A model generated the notes under the pieces. The model ran no database searches. It saw only the letters and a list, made by a program, of their open reading frames with translations, and was not told the origin of the DNA. A program made the translations under genes and the position numbers. Positions 45,062-54,653 of a DNA stretch of 64,000 bases are shown here, piece by piece. Source of the DNA: Ostreococcus mediterraneus. Lineage: Eukaryota; Chlorophyta; Mamiellophyceae; Mamiellales; Bathycoccaceae. How positions within the stretch are numbered: the first letter of the stretch is position 1; every line of letters begins with the position of its first letter. Where the stretch lies: positions 335,672 to 399,671 of the forward strand of contig WMKK01000011.1 in NCBI GenBank assembly GCA_012295225.1, read 5' to 3'.

Positions 45062-45877
45062 TTACGCGCTATGCTTTGAAATGGCTCTCGCGATGCGCTG
45101 CGTGAACACATCGTCAGCGGCGAGTTCTAGTAACGCAGCCTTGATTGCGGCTGGGGAAATAGCGGGCGGGAGCGCGGCGGGTGGCGTCGACGCGACGGCG
45201 ACGGGCGCGGATTTGACTTTGGTCGTCGCGCGCGCCGCCGAAGCGCCGGCGAGGTTCCTCGGCGCTTGTAAAATTCGAATCGGCGCCGCTGCCGATGCGG
45301 ACGAGGATGATGCGATATCGTTCACCCCATTCGCATGATTCGAGCTCGGCGAAAGCGACGACGCGCTGGCGAATAAAGCTTCTAAACCGTGCTTCACGGT
45401 CGCGCTCGTAGACGTCGCCGACGGCGCCGCCCGTGAAATCGCCGTTAAATCTTCAAACACCTCCGTCATGGACTCACACTCGCTCTGATCGTGGAACCAT
45501 ATTCCATTCACTTCTGATCCAATCTTATACATCAAGTACGGCACGGAAGGCTCAACCTCAAACCCGTCGCCCCCGATCGCTTGCGTGAGATTCTCCGACC
45601 CGCATCGATTCAACACCACGAACGCGTACTTCGGCGCCGTGGACCTGGAAACCACGAACAACGCGCCTTCAACGTTTTTCCTCGCCCATTGCCTCGCCGC
45701 GGCATCGAATCTATACAACACCGCGTGCTTGGAGTGCGCGACTATCGACTCAATCGCATCGTCATCGCGCTTCAACACGCGAAGGTTAATGTCCGACGTG
45801 CCTTCCGGCGTGGACGGCGCCGCGGTCGCGCCCGCGGTCGCGGGCGATGCTTTCGGTTTCACCGTTCTCGGCGGCAT
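45062..45877 (-). CDS. DCP1: mRNA-decapping complex subunit DCP1
   Basis: Predicted 271-residue EVH1-domain protein, the activator of the DCP2 decapping enzyme in P-bodies. The EVH1 start (INLRVLKRDDDAIESIVAHS) and the block VEGALFVVSRSTAPKYAFVV are clear. YLMYKIGSEVNGIWFHDQSE completes the proline-rich-ligand fold. A disordered Ser/Ala linker separates it from a C-terminal helix (AIKAALLELAADDVFTQRIA) that corresponds to the DCP1 trimerisation domain. The ATG at 45877 gives a short N-terminal leader; the longer frame to 46384 is antisense to the next gene and rejected. Divergent from the dehydrogenase, 76 bp between starts. Confidence 0.9.
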   Translation of the reverse strand: MPPRTVKPKASPATAGATAAPSTPEGTSDINLRVLKRDDDAIESIVAHSKHAVLYRFDAAARQWARKNVEGALFVVSRSTAPKYAFVVLNRCGSENLTQAIGGDGFEVEPSVPYLMYKIGSEVNGIWFHDQSECESMTEVFEDLTAISRAAPSATSTSATVKHGLEALFASASSLSPSSNHANGVNDIASSSSASAAAPIRILQAPRNLAGASAARATTKVKSAPVAVASTPPAALPPAISPAAIKAALLELAADDVFTQRIARAISKHSA

Positions 45878-45953
45878 GACGCGCGCGATTCGCGAGCAAT
45901 TCGCGCGGGGCGTTGTGACGATTGAAGCTGACGATTGGTGATTGCGACGTGCG

Positions 45954-47096
45954 ATGCTCCATTCGTTGATGCGCCGCGCGCTCGCGCACGCCACCCGTCG
46001 GGCGCTCGCATCGTCATCGTTCGCAGCACCGACAGTAGGACCGTTGCCGTCGTCCGTGCGGTCGACATCGACGTCGTACGCGCGCGAGATGTCGACGCTG
46101 TGCGTGCTCGCGGCGCCATCCCTCTTGGCTTCGAAACCATTAACCGACCGATTGCGCGCGGAAACGCCAAAGGAATTCGACATCGTGCTCGGGAGCGAGA
46201 TTGAGGACTTTAAGGATGTCATCGATGGTGCGAAAAGTCGCGACGAGGTGTCCATGCTGTGGTGGTTTGCGAAGAAGGAGTTGGTGGAGGGATTCATGGC
46301 GTCGGCGAGCGTCGGCGAGCGCGTGCGTTGGATGCATTCAGGGAGCGCGGGCGTCGAACATTTACTCGCCGTGGATGCGGTCAAGAATCATTCTGCACCG
46401 TTGTCGAACGGGAAAGGGGCGTTTAGTGCGAGTTTAGGCGAGTGGGGGGTGTTCGCGTGCATGTATTTCGCCAAGCGCGTGGATGTCATGCGCAAGGCGC
46501 AGTCGGAACGACGGTGGATTCGCGAACATGTGGGGATGATTGAGGGCAAAAGGATGTGTGTTGTTGGGTACGGTGATATTGGCGCGCATGTGGCGTCTAG
46601 GGCAAAGGCAATGGGGATGCACGTGGATGCAGTGCGTCGTTCGCCGGAGAAGACGTCGGCGAACGATTCGAGCGTCGAACGCGTCGTATCATTCGCGGAG
46701 ATCAATGACGCGGTAAAGGATGCAGATTACGTCGTCGTCGCGTTACCTGCGACACCAGAGACGGAGAAAATGATCAACGCTGATGTGCTGCGATCGATGA
46801 AGCCATCGAGCGTGCTCATTAATGTCGGGCGCGGATCGACGGTGGACGAAGACGCGCTCGTGGACGCGTTGCGAGACAAGACAATCGCCGGCGCCGCGCT
46901 CGATGTGTTCGCCGTCGAACCGTTACCGAGTAATCATGCGTTTTATGGCATGGAGAATGTGTTAATCAGCTTTCACTGCGCGGATCTGACTGCGGATTAT
47001 CACGATTTGGCGCTCGATTGTTTCATTGAAAACGCTACAAATGTCGTCAAGGGACAACCGCTGACGCACGTCGTCGACAAGGCTCTGGGATACTAG
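45954..47096 (+). CDS. D-isomer-specific 2-hydroxyacid dehydrogenase
   Basis: Predicted 380-residue NAD(P)-dependent enzyme of the D-2-hydroxyacid dehydrogenase family. The Rossmann glycine motif is VGYGDIGAHVASRAKAMGM. The dinucleotide-domain signature SVLINVGRGSTVDEDALVDA and the catalytic His (in NVLISFHCADL) are present. The N-terminus (about 35 residues, RRALAHATRRALAS) is basic and suggests import into mitochondrion or plastid. The substrate could be hydroxypyruvate/glyoxylate or another 2-oxoacid; 3-phosphoglycerate dehydrogenase is less likely, because no ACT domain follows. The frame opens at TTG 45942; the ATG at 45954 is chosen. Confidence 0.9.
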   Translation: MLHSLMRRALAHATRRALASSSFAAPTVGPLPSSVRSTSTSYAREMSTLCVLAAPSLLASKPLTDRLRAETPKEFDIVLGSEIEDFKDVIDGAKSRDEVSMLWWFAKKELVEGFMASASVGERVRWMHSGSAGVEHLLAVDAVKNHSAPLSNGKGAFSASLGEWGVFACMYFAKRVDVMRKAQSERRWIREHVGMIEGKRMCVVGYGDIGAHVASRAKAMGMHVDAVRRSPEKTSANDSSVERVVSFAEINDAVKDADYVVVALPATPETEKMINADVLRSMKPSSVLINVGRGSTVDEDALVDALRDKTIAGAALDVFAVEPLPSNHAFYGMENVLISFHCADLTADYHDLALDCFIENATNVVKGQPLTHVVDKALGY

Positions 47097-47213
47097 TACC
47101 TCCCAGACCTTTCCTACGACAACGACAATCACACTTGCATACACGTTTTGTAAAAACCCAATAGCGCGCGCACACGTACACGATGAAACAATGCAATCAA
47201 TCACATTAAAAAA

Positions 47214-47726
47214 TCAAAATTTTGACTTGTCTACGTAACGCAAATCGCTCTCTTCGATGTTCGCGTACTTGGCCAAAATCAACTCCCCGAGCTGCTCGCT
47301 GTAATCCCCTTGCAAATCGAGCTCATCCTTCCCCGTCGCGCCCTTGGTCACCGAACACCCGCACGCAAACTTCTTCCCAAACATCTTACTCGCGTCCTTC
47401 AAGTCGACGTCAAACGCGTCCAAGCCTTGCACGTTGGTGATTTGCTTTTTGCGATTCCGGCTCAACCGCGTAATCACCACCTCCTTCGCCTTGGACTTTG
47501 ATTTTTTGGACGACGATGATTTCTTCTTCGTCTCCTCCGCGCCGGCGTCGCCCGCGGCGTCGCCCGCGGCGTCGGCGGCGGCAGCGCCACTCGTCGCGGG
47601 CGCATCCCCAGCGGCGTCATCGCTCAACGCAACTTTCTCGAGCTTTGCCGCAGCGACGCGCGCGCACGACGCGTATTCGCAGTACTCATACGGGCACGAG
47701 CATTCGGCGCAGTATTCCACCTCCAT
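47214..47726 (-). CDS. DENR: Density-regulated protein DENR (translation re-initiation factor)
   Basis: Predicted 170-residue protein. The N-terminal Cys motif (YCAECSCPYEYCEY) matches the DENR zinc-binding region (YCxxCxxPxEYCEY). An Ala/Asp linker and a Lys/Ser-rich stretch lead to the SUI1 domain (KKQITNVQGLDAFDVDLKDA, then FACGCSVTKG). DENR works with MCT-1 to recycle 40S subunits and allow re-initiation after upstream ORFs. The ATG at 47726 lies just before the Cys motif. The frame remains open upstream but only to a GTG inside the divergent LTO1 gene. 93 bp separate the two starts. Confidence 0.92.
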   Translation of the reverse strand: MEVEYCAECSCPYEYCEYASCARVAAAKLEKVALSDDAAGDAPATSGAAAADAAGDAAGDAGAEETKKKSSSSKKSKSKAKEVVITRLSRNRKKQITNVQGLDAFDVDLKDASKMFGKKFACGCSVTKGATGKDELDLQGDYSEQLGELILAKYANIEESDLRYVDKSKF

Positions 47727-47819
47727 TGCACGCGCTTCGAGCGGCGTCGGCGCGTCGGGTTGTGACGGGAGCCGTGCGCGAGCTGTGGCTGCAGTCCGCG
47801 GCGTCGGCACACCGGCGCG

Positions 47820-48242
47820 ATGAGCGCGATCGATGATGCCCTGGACGACGCGCTCGATCTCGAGCGCATTGCGTTCAACGAAGGCTTCCGCGAAGGCGCC
47901 GAACGCGGTCGCGTGGACGGCATTGACCACGGGCGCGAGCTTGGCTTTCAGAAAGGATTTGAGCTCGCGCGCGAGGTGGGCTACTACGCTGGATGTGCGC
48001 GCGTTTGGCGCGAGCTCATGGCGCGAGTGCGCGATGAAAGCGTGTATGGCGAACGTGTTCGTCGGTTAGTCGCGCAATTCGACGCGCTCGTGGCGGCGAG
48101 TGCGATTGGCGATCCTTTGGATGCGGAAGTGCTCGCGCGCGCTGAGGCGTTGCGAGGAAAGTTTAAGACCATCGTTGCTCTCCTCGGCGCACGTGAAGCA
48201 TACGGCGACGGTGCGAACGATGACCGTGGTATTAGTTTCTAG
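47820..48242 (+). CDS. LTO1: LTO1/ORAOV1 homologue
   Basis: Predicted 140-residue protein with the Yae1/Lto1 deca-GX3 motif: regularly spaced glycines in FNEGFREGAERGRVDGIDHG and on through ELGFQKGFELAREVGYYAG. The C-terminal LRGKFKTIVALL also matches human ORAOV1. LTO1 and YAE1 form the adaptor that hands the ABC protein RLI1/ABCE1 to the cytosolic iron-sulfur assembly machinery. ABCE1 splits ribosomes after termination. The start ATG is at 47820. No YAE1 gene is seen in this window. Confidence 0.9.
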   Translation: MSAIDDALDDALDLERIAFNEGFREGAERGRVDGIDHGRELGFQKGFELAREVGYYAGCARVWRELMARVRDESVYGERVRRLVAQFDALVAASAIGDPLDAEVLARAEALRGKFKTIVALLGAREAYGDGANDDRGISF

Positions 48243-48359
48243 GTTTCGTGCGCGCTCGAACGCGCGGCGAGAGAGTTACGATGAGGCATCTCGCTCACGC
48301 GCGCCGAGGATAAAAAGCGTCCCAAAGGCGAGCCCCCTCCTCACTGTAACACACGGGGT

Positions 48360-48899
48360 ATGCTCAGTTGCGCCCGAGCGTTGGCATCAAGCGCGCGCGT
48401 GCGGTTAGGCTGCACAAGACCATCGTCGCGCACGCGCATCGTTTCCGGCGCGGAAAGTCGTCGTAGAATAGTCATGTCTTCGGGACGCAAACCAGGCGTG
48501 GCGTCAGACGAAGAGTTTGACGCCTTCCTCGCCGCCGCCGCTGGGCGAAACATCGTCGTCGTCGACGCACGCAATCCGGACTTTTCCATCGAAGCGGATG
48601 ATGCAAAGTTTGGCGCTGATGGTGGATCTGCGCCGATTTCGCAGTGCGGAACGCCGGCGCGCCCAAACGCGATGAATATTCCCTTTGAGCGCGAGGCCAA
48701 GCGCTTGCAACCGCAAGGCGTCGAAGCACTCGAGGCAAAGACGGGCGGCGATAAAACGACCCCGATCGTCACGCACTGCGGAGGCGGCGGGCGAGGACAA
48801 AAGGCTAAGGAAGCGCTCGAAGCCATGGGCTACTCAAACGTAGTAAACGGTGGAGGTCCCGCCGTCGCGGAGCTCTGGACAAAGTTCGGGTCGCTTTAA
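48360..48899 (+). CDS. Rhodanese-like sulfurtransferase domain protein
   Basis: Predicted 179 residues: an Arg/Ser/Ala presequence of about 38 residues, then a single rhodanese domain. The catalytic loop is THCGGGGRGQ, with the active-site Cys and the Arg at +5. NIVVVDARNPDF and a central NIPFE segment also fit. The insert between the first strand and the NIPFE block is longer than in minimal rhodaneses. It is probably plastid- or mitochondrion-targeted. The natural sulfur acceptor is unknown. A phosphatase of the Cdc25 type is unlikely, given the loop length. Confidence 0.85.
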   Translation: MLSCARALASSARVRLGCTRPSSRTRIVSGAESRRRIVMSSGRKPGVASDEEFDAFLAAAAGRNIVVVDARNPDFSIEADDAKFGADGGSAPISQCGTPARPNAMNIPFEREAKRLQPQGVEALEAKTGGDKTTPIVTHCGGGGRGQKAKEALEAMGYSNVVNGGGPAVAELWTKFGSL

Positions 48900-49033
48900 A
48901 CCCGACACGATGCTCTCGCCCCAGCGCATGATTTGTGCGAGCGTATTGACTCAATTCATTTCATAGTTATTTTATGACACACACAGTTGAAGCATTGTCC
49001 CAAGAAAGAATACGTGAACGTTTTGCGTTTTGG

Positions 49034-50380
49034 TTAAGCCGTCGCCTGACGAGTCAAGCCAATAGCCCCAACGTTTGGCTCTAGAATTTTGCCGCATCCC
49101 AAACACTCTTCGCCATCGTAGAACACCGCATATTGTCCGGGTGCTAAGCCTTGATCGTCTTCGTCGATAACAACGTCACTGACGCGCTCGCCATTGACCG
49201 CACCAAAGGTGAACGACGTGCACGGATATATTTTCTCGCCGTGACGAACCTTGACGCGCAGGTTCTCAATCGATTCCAAAGGCGGTTCAACGCCAGAAAT
49301 CCAATTGAATCCGGCCACTGTAAATTTGTTGCGCGCTTTGTCTAGGCTATAATAGTCACGCGTGACGTATACAATGTTGTTCACGCAATCTTTCCCGGCG
49401 ACGTACCACGGGCCGCCGTGGAGAAACAATCCACTCCGTTGACCGATGGTGTGAAACCAGTATGCGCGATGTTTTCCGAGCACCGTGCCCGATTCTACTT
49501 CAATAATATCGCCTGGCATTTCCCCCAAATGCTCGGCGATGAATTCGCTGAACTTTACCTTGCCTAAAAAGCAAATACCTTGTGAGTCTTTACGTCCGGC
49601 GTTTGGAAGCTCCGCCGACTGCGCGAGCTGCCGAATCTCCGCTTTGGGCATACCACCCACAGGAAACATCACGCTGCGCAACTGTTCTTGGCTCAAGTCT
49701 GCTAAAAAGTACGTTTGGTCTTTAAAAGAGTCACCAGACATGACGAGCTTTGCATCCCCCGTGACATCGTCCCGCTCCACGGCGGCGTAGTGTCCGCTCG
49801 CCACTCGATCAAACCGTCCAGGGTGTGTCTTCGCCAACCACTCACGAAACGCGCCAAACTTCACGCGACTATTACACAACACGTCTGGATTTGGCGTTCG
49901 ACCCTTGCGGATCTCTTCCACACTATCTTTGACGACTAAATCCCAATACGCCTCTGTCAACGCCACCGTCTCCAGCGCCGTCCCGGTACGCGCGCACACC
50001 GCTTCCGCCACTCTCAGGTCCTCCTCCCAAGGACACGCATCCCAGGTATTGCGAAAATCCTCTTGAAACCAAATTTGCAAGTAAAACGCCACGCACTCGT
50101 GTCCGGCGGCTTGAAGCAACGACAGCGCTACGGAGCTGTCCACGCCTCCGCTGAGCAGCACCGCGACGCGCAACGGCGCGCTCGCGGGCTCGCACAGCCG
50201 CAACGCCGCTGCATCCTCGGGCACCCAATCGAACGATGGTAACGACGCCCCGTGCACGCGCACTGGCTCTTCCGCGCTCGAGCTCACGGCGTGCGCGCGA
50301 TAGCAGCGGTGGTGCCGCGTGGAGTTCCACTTTTTCAGTGTCGGCTTGGGCGCGACTGTGCGCGCGACTGCGTGCGCCAT
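49034..50380 (-). CDS. TRMU: tRNA-specific 2-thiouridylase MnmA/TRMU, organellar
   Basis: Predicted 448-residue enzyme that thiolates U34 of tRNA-Lys/Glu/Gln. The ATP PP-loop SGGVDSSVAL starts near residue 80. The two catalytic cysteines are in NPDVLCNSRVKFG and KDSQGICFLG. The region SGDSFKDQTYFLADLSQEQL contacts tRNA, and the C-terminal beta-barrel ends with GQYAVFYDGEECLGCGKI. The first about 70 residues are a mitochondrial or plastid presequence. The frame begins at a GTG; the ATG at 50380 is used. The sulfur donor would be an IscS/NFS1-type persulfide. Confidence 0.94.
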   Translation of the reverse strand: MAHAVARTVAPKPTLKKWNSTRHHRCYRAHAVSSSAEEPVRVHGASLPSFDWVPEDAAALRLCEPASAPLRVAVLLSGGVDSSVALSLLQAAGHECVAFYLQIWFQEDFRNTWDACPWEEDLRVAEAVCARTGTALETVALTEAYWDLVVKDSVEEIRKGRTPNPDVLCNSRVKFGAFREWLAKTHPGRFDRVASGHYAAVERDDVTGDAKLVMSGDSFKDQTYFLADLSQEQLRSVMFPVGGMPKAEIRQLAQSAELPNAGRKDSQGICFLGKVKFSEFIAEHLGEMPGDIIEVESGTVLGKHRAYWFHTIGQRSGLFLHGGPWYVAGKDCVNNIVYVTRDYYSLDKARNKFTVAGFNWISGVEPPLESIENLRVKVRHGEKIYPCTSFTFGAVNGERVSDVVIDEDDQGLAPGQYAVFYDGEECLGCGKILEPNVGAIGLTRQATA

Positions 50381-50645
50381 GGCGACGGTACGCGCGAAAC
50401 ACGTGCGCGAGAGACGTGTGCGTGCGTTTGCAGATTCGCTCGGCGTCGGTTGTGTGTCGGTCACGACGCAACCGCGCGCGGTGCTGTGTGGTGCCGCGAG
50501 CGCGCGAGGGTAGAGGAGCCAAAAGCGACGACGCGGCGTCGCGAGCGCGAGAACGTATTAATGAATGAAGTAGATTACAGACACCGCGCCGCGATGGGCG
50601 CGTGAAGAATATACGCGCGATGTGTAGAGCACAGACCACGGATAC

Positions 50646-53021
50646 TCATACCGTGTGCGCAGCGCGCAAGTTTTCATGCTCCATGTAGTCGGCTAAGCCT
50701 GGGATGGCGTTGGGATGCCGGCGAATGGCTTCGCGGAGCTCTTCGTCGGCGACAACAAAGACAATATTCTTGTACTCCTTTAACGCAGCACCGCGAACGC
50801 CTGAGCCTGATTTGTGCGCTGTGGCTATACCGAGCGTGAGAAGGTTTTCAAACGCGCGGACGAGCACGGAGCGTCCACAATCTTTGGCGTGCGTGAGCTG
50901 CTCCTTTGAGCCCATTTCATTGAGCTCTTGCGCGAGCGCGTCAAATGTGAAAGATGGACGTTGGCGCGCGCGATGCATTCTGTACATAGCCACACACAAT
51001 AATAACTCGAGAGGCGTGACACCGGTAAGAGAGCTCACGAAAGGATTGCGATCCATGCTCTTTGCTGCGTCAACGATGTCGAGCGCGGTGACTTTGCCAA
51101 GACTTCTATTGACGCGAGAAAGAATTGCGCATGCCATCTTACTCACCGATGCCGGTGTGTTCTCAAGCCTCCCAAATTGTTCCAGTGCATTCTTAACCTC
51201 CGCGTTCAACATTGCCGCACGCAAGGAAAGATTCCATTGCTGCACAAAGTCTGGCTCACTCGGGCACAAATGTTTGTCCTTGTCTGTCAACTTTAACGCC
51301 TTGGTCACGCCGTCGACCATGGATACCGTGCTTCCAGGAGGAGCGACGACGATTCGGCGGTTTGAGAATCGACTCGCCACACGCTTTTCAAGCAAGCGGT
51401 CGATACTATGCCTACAAGTCACGCCAACCACGGCAGCTTGGACGTGAGGTTGTTGAAGCAAATCCGTAATCGCGTAAAGCAACGTTTGCTTGGAACGCAT
51501 GGCAAAGAGTTCGAATTCATCCAATACGAAGATCACTCCCCGTCGACCGCCTTGCAAAAGCTTGAGCATTTCCGTCATGAACGCGACGTTTTCGGCAAAA
51601 CCTCCCGCAGAGCGCCCGATGGAGTCTTCACTCAAATTTGGACACAGCTGCGCGGCGACTTTCTGCATGCCGATGCGTTCATCGGCGTGTAACAAACCAT
51701 TCAGGTACACGGTGACGACCTTGCCAGGGTGGCGGTCTTCCAGCATCTTCAACGCCGAGTCTAATATCAACGTCTTCCCGCTTCCTCGATTACCAACCAT
51801 GAGCACGGAGTTATTTTGGCCTCCCGACACGGTGTCTTCAAGCATGTTTAATAAATGGTCTCGGTGCGCCTTCAAATTCGCCGCAAAGTCCAACCCATCT
51901 GCGGAAACTGGACGTTCTCGATTGACTCCAAACAATCGCCGCCGCAAAATGCGAATGACAGCGTCACCACCGCGCGCGCACGGGACCTCGGGTTCTTCAA
52001 CCTTTGGAGCGATGGCCAAGTCGAGACGCGACGGCGCTTCGCACAATTCTGCAGAATCAAGCACTTGCGTGCCACCCGCGTAGTCATCCATGCCATCATC
52101 ATACATTTGCGTACCACCATAATCGTCCTCCTCTTCTTCCGTCTCCGCCTCGTCTTCGCTATCTACATCCAAATTAGCGAGGACGTCGCCGACGCGCGCC
52201 ACAATGTTTGGACTCGCCAGTATGCCTCCGATATTTGGCGACATTCCAATCGATGGTGCACCGTGCGGTGTCGCACCTGTATGCACGGGCGTCATCATCT
52301 GTACCGCTGGGCGACGTCCACTCGTCGTCGGTGGCGACATCGTCGTTCTATTCTCATCTGGAGACTCGCCTCCGTCGCCACCCGCCGCGTCGAAATCTAT
52401 ATTCTTCACAGGTAACCCACTCGACCCTTTCTTTTTCCTACCCAACGCAAAAATATCCGGCGACACGGCTCCCACTGACGTCGTCGGCTTCACCACCTGC
52501 GTCGACTGTACGTCGCCCTCGATGTGATCAAAATTCAACGAAGCCTTGGCGTTTGTCGTCGTTTCTTTTAAAACCGTCGTCGTCGTCGCATCCATTCTCG
52601 CGCGTTTCCGTGCGCCTTCGCTCGCGCCGTCGCGCGACGCCGTCGTTGCAAATCCAGAATCGCTCGTACGGCGTCCGCGCGCGCTCGGGCCGGCCGTGCC
52701 CTTGATGGACGTCGCACCCGCCGTGCGCAACGTCGCGTCCTCAACATCTTCAAAATCTTCATCGCGTACCTCGTCTCTTACCGCCTCTACGCGCGCGCGT
52801 GGCGTCAACCAATGCGACAAGCGTTTCAATGGCGACGTTGACGCCGCGTTTCGACCGGCGCTGGCGCTCACGCGCGCGCCAGACGATGGGTTTTCGCGCG
52901 CGATCGCGTGGCTGTCGCGCGCATCCGCGTCGTCGACATCCTCGTCGCGACCGCTCGGTCGACGCGCTGATAGCAGCGCGCGCGATGCGGATGAGAACAA
53001 TTGACCCACCGCGTGCTGCAT
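50646..53021 (-). CDS. ORC4: Origin recognition complex subunit 4
   Basis: Predicted 791 residues. The AAA+ ATPase domain of ORC4 lies in the C-terminal half: Walker A GNRGSGKT near residue 410, Walker B GVIFVLDEFELFA, sensor region VVGVTCRHSIDRLLEKRVAS, followed by RFSNRRIVV and a winged-helix domain. Other ORC4 proteins are about 430-480 residues. Here some 370 N-terminal residues are disordered and acidic, with many Ser/Thr-Pro sites (such as TSPLKRL and MSPNIGGI), suggesting kinase control. It belongs to the complex that loads MCM helicases at origins. The start ATG at 53021 is the first available. Confidence 0.92.
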   Translation of the reverse strand: MQHAVGQLFSSASRALLSARRPSGRDEDVDDADARDSHAIARENPSSGARVSASAGRNAASTSPLKRLSHWLTPRARVEAVRDEVRDEDFEDVEDATLRTAGATSIKGTAGPSARGRRTSDSGFATTASRDGASEGARKRARMDATTTTVLKETTTNAKASLNFDHIEGDVQSTQVVKPTTSVGAVSPDIFALGRKKKGSSGLPVKNIDFDAAGGDGGESPDENRTTMSPPTTSGRRPAVQMMTPVHTGATPHGAPSIGMSPNIGGILASPNIVARVGDVLANLDVDSEDEAETEEEEDDYGGTQMYDDGMDDYAGGTQVLDSAELCEAPSRLDLAIAPKVEEPEVPCARGGDAVIRILRRRLFGVNRERPVSADGLDFAANLKAHRDHLLNMLEDTVSGGQNNSVLMVGNRGSGKTLILDSALKMLEDRHPGKVVTVYLNGLLHADERIGMQKVAAQLCPNLSEDSIGRSAGGFAENVAFMTEMLKLLQGGRRGVIFVLDEFELFAMRSKQTLLYAITDLLQQPHVQAAVVGVTCRHSIDRLLEKRVASRFSNRRIVVAPPGSTVSMVDGVTKALKLTDKDKHLCPSEPDFVQQWNLSLRAAMLNAEVKNALEQFGRLENTPASVSKMACAILSRVNRSLGKVTALDIVDAAKSMDRNPFVSSLTGVTPLELLLCVAMYRMHRARQRPSFTFDALAQELNEMGSKEQLTHAKDCGRSVLVRAFENLLTLGIATAHKSGSGVRGAALKEYKNIVFVVADEELREAIRRHPNAIPGLADYMEHENLRAAHTV

Positions 53022-53266
53022 CGGCGGCGAGTGCGCGGCGGCGTGCGATTGTGACGCGCGAGTGCGCGTGCGCTTTGTGTTGGTTTTTTGAAATTTTGTT
53101 TTCAGGCGAATTTGTAACCACGACGCGCAGAATCAATGTTAGAATGCACGGAGACGCGCGTGCGTGCGAGCAAAATGAATGCCAATGAATGAAATAATAT
53201 TTAAGCAACACGAATATAGTAGACTAGAGTGAGAAGGCGGTGAAAGCGAAAGGAGGATACGAGGTT

Positions 53267-54412
53267 TTAAAGGTCGTCCGCGGCGGCGACCACGCGCTCG
53301 ATTTCTCGCGAAACGAGCTCAAAGGATGTAAACGTGATCGCCGCCGCTGGGGTTGTGCGGATAAGATTTGTACCACATCCGCGATAAAATGCAGATGCGC
53401 CGCCGTCGCGATGGATGCGTCGGATTAGAGCGCCGATGCCTTGAAATGGGCCGAGGCCGTGCACGTGCATGTGGGACCGGATGACCTCGTGCGGGTACGT
53501 AATCGTCGACGCAATCATCTTGGCGAAAGCCGAGGCGACCATCAAATCGAGTGCCTGGATTTCGTCGAGTTGCACTCCCCGTCGCGCGGCGAGTTCGACC
53601 TTGATTGACTCGTACAATGGAAATTGGATTATGACGTGTGCGATGCCCATCAACGATGGCCCGAAACCACTGTATAAACCTTTAAGCCCTTCTTCAGTGG
53701 CAATCCTTCGCAGAGCATTTACAGTAGACGTGTATGGCACGCGAACTGGTATTGTTGACGCCAAAGCTTGGGAATGTTGCACCTGTAAACGAGTCTTGGC
53801 TACCCATAGCGGATTGGTAACGAAAATAGTCGCAGCCCCCGCGCCCGCCGCGGACACAATGTGCGTCACGTGATCCGCCCCTTGCACCTCTACATCACCA
53901 CCACTGTCATCGTTAGCGGAAGTTGTACTGTCGCTCCCGCTACCTCGCCGCTCTTGACGCAAAGCCTCTCGGGCCGCGGCTCGCTCGCTCGTCAAAACGC
54001 GCTTTAGCGCTCCATAGGTACTAAAGTACACCCCCCAATTCGGCAACAACGCCGCAATCGTCGGCCCTAACCCGCGATAGAGTCCTCGAACACCTTCAGA
54101 ACGCGCGATTCTCCGCAGCGCTTCAACCGTGCTCAGGTACTGCTCACTCTGACTCGCGAGCGTGCTCACTTGAAGTCTCGTCTTCAGCACATCCAAAGGA
54201 CACACCACTGTCGCCGCAATCGTCCCCGCAACGGCGCCAGACAACCCATTGGCAAATGACTGGTCCGCAATGGCGCGTAAAACCAGTGGGTTCAGCCCTC
54301 GGGCGATGCGCGAGTGGATGTCGTACGGGGGGAGCTGTCCAGGAGCGCCGCGCTCAGTGGACGACGTCGAAGCCGCAGAGGAAGGTACCGACGACGCCAC
54401 GGGACGCGACAT
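53267..54412 (-). CDS. Mitochondrial carrier family protein (SLC25A32/33/36, NDT type)
   Basis: Predicted 381-residue six-helix carrier with three Solcar repeats. Signatures are CPLDVLKTRLQV, NPLWVAKTRLQVQ and YPHEVIRSHMHV. The Trp in the second signature (PLWVAKTRLQ) is typical of the NAD+/folate/FAD/pyrimidine-nucleotide branch (plant NDT, yeast Ndt and Rim2). The loop between repeats 1 and 2 carries a Ser/Asp-rich insert of about 25 residues. An N-terminal Ser/Pro extension of about 40 residues precedes the first helix. Membrane (inner mitochondrial or plastid envelope) and exact substrate are not resolved. Confidence 0.9.
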   Translation of the reverse strand: MSRPVASSVPSSAASTSSTERGAPGQLPPYDIHSRIARGLNPLVLRAIADQSFANGLSGAVAGTIAATVVCPLDVLKTRLQVSTLASQSEQYLSTVEALRRIARSEGVRGLYRGLGPTIAALLPNWGVYFSTYGALKRVLTSERAAAREALRQERRGSGSDSTTSANDDSGGDVEVQGADHVTHIVSAAGAGAATIFVTNPLWVAKTRLQVQHSQALASTIPVRVPYTSTVNALRRIATEEGLKGLYSGFGPSLMGIAHVIIQFPLYESIKVELAARRGVQLDEIQALDLMVASAFAKMIASTITYPHEVIRSHMHVHGLGPFQGIGALIRRIHRDGGASAFYRGCGTNLIRTTPAAAITFTSFELVSREIERVVAAADDL

Positions 54413-54653
54413 GCGTACGAATCGCTTGCCTAGTGCAATACGTCCGTCTATACGTCTATGATGCTAAGCCGCGCCACGAGCGCGCGTCGTGCGCGCCGGC
54501 GTATGAGGATGCGCTGCCAAGGAAATATGCAGGGTAAGCCACCGGGTCGAGCCGCTGCGTCTCGAGAGGAAACCATCCAAGCTCCGACATGAATGAAGAT
54601 GACGGGCATTCAAACATGAGAAATATGCATTATTATACGAGCTAAGATGTATA

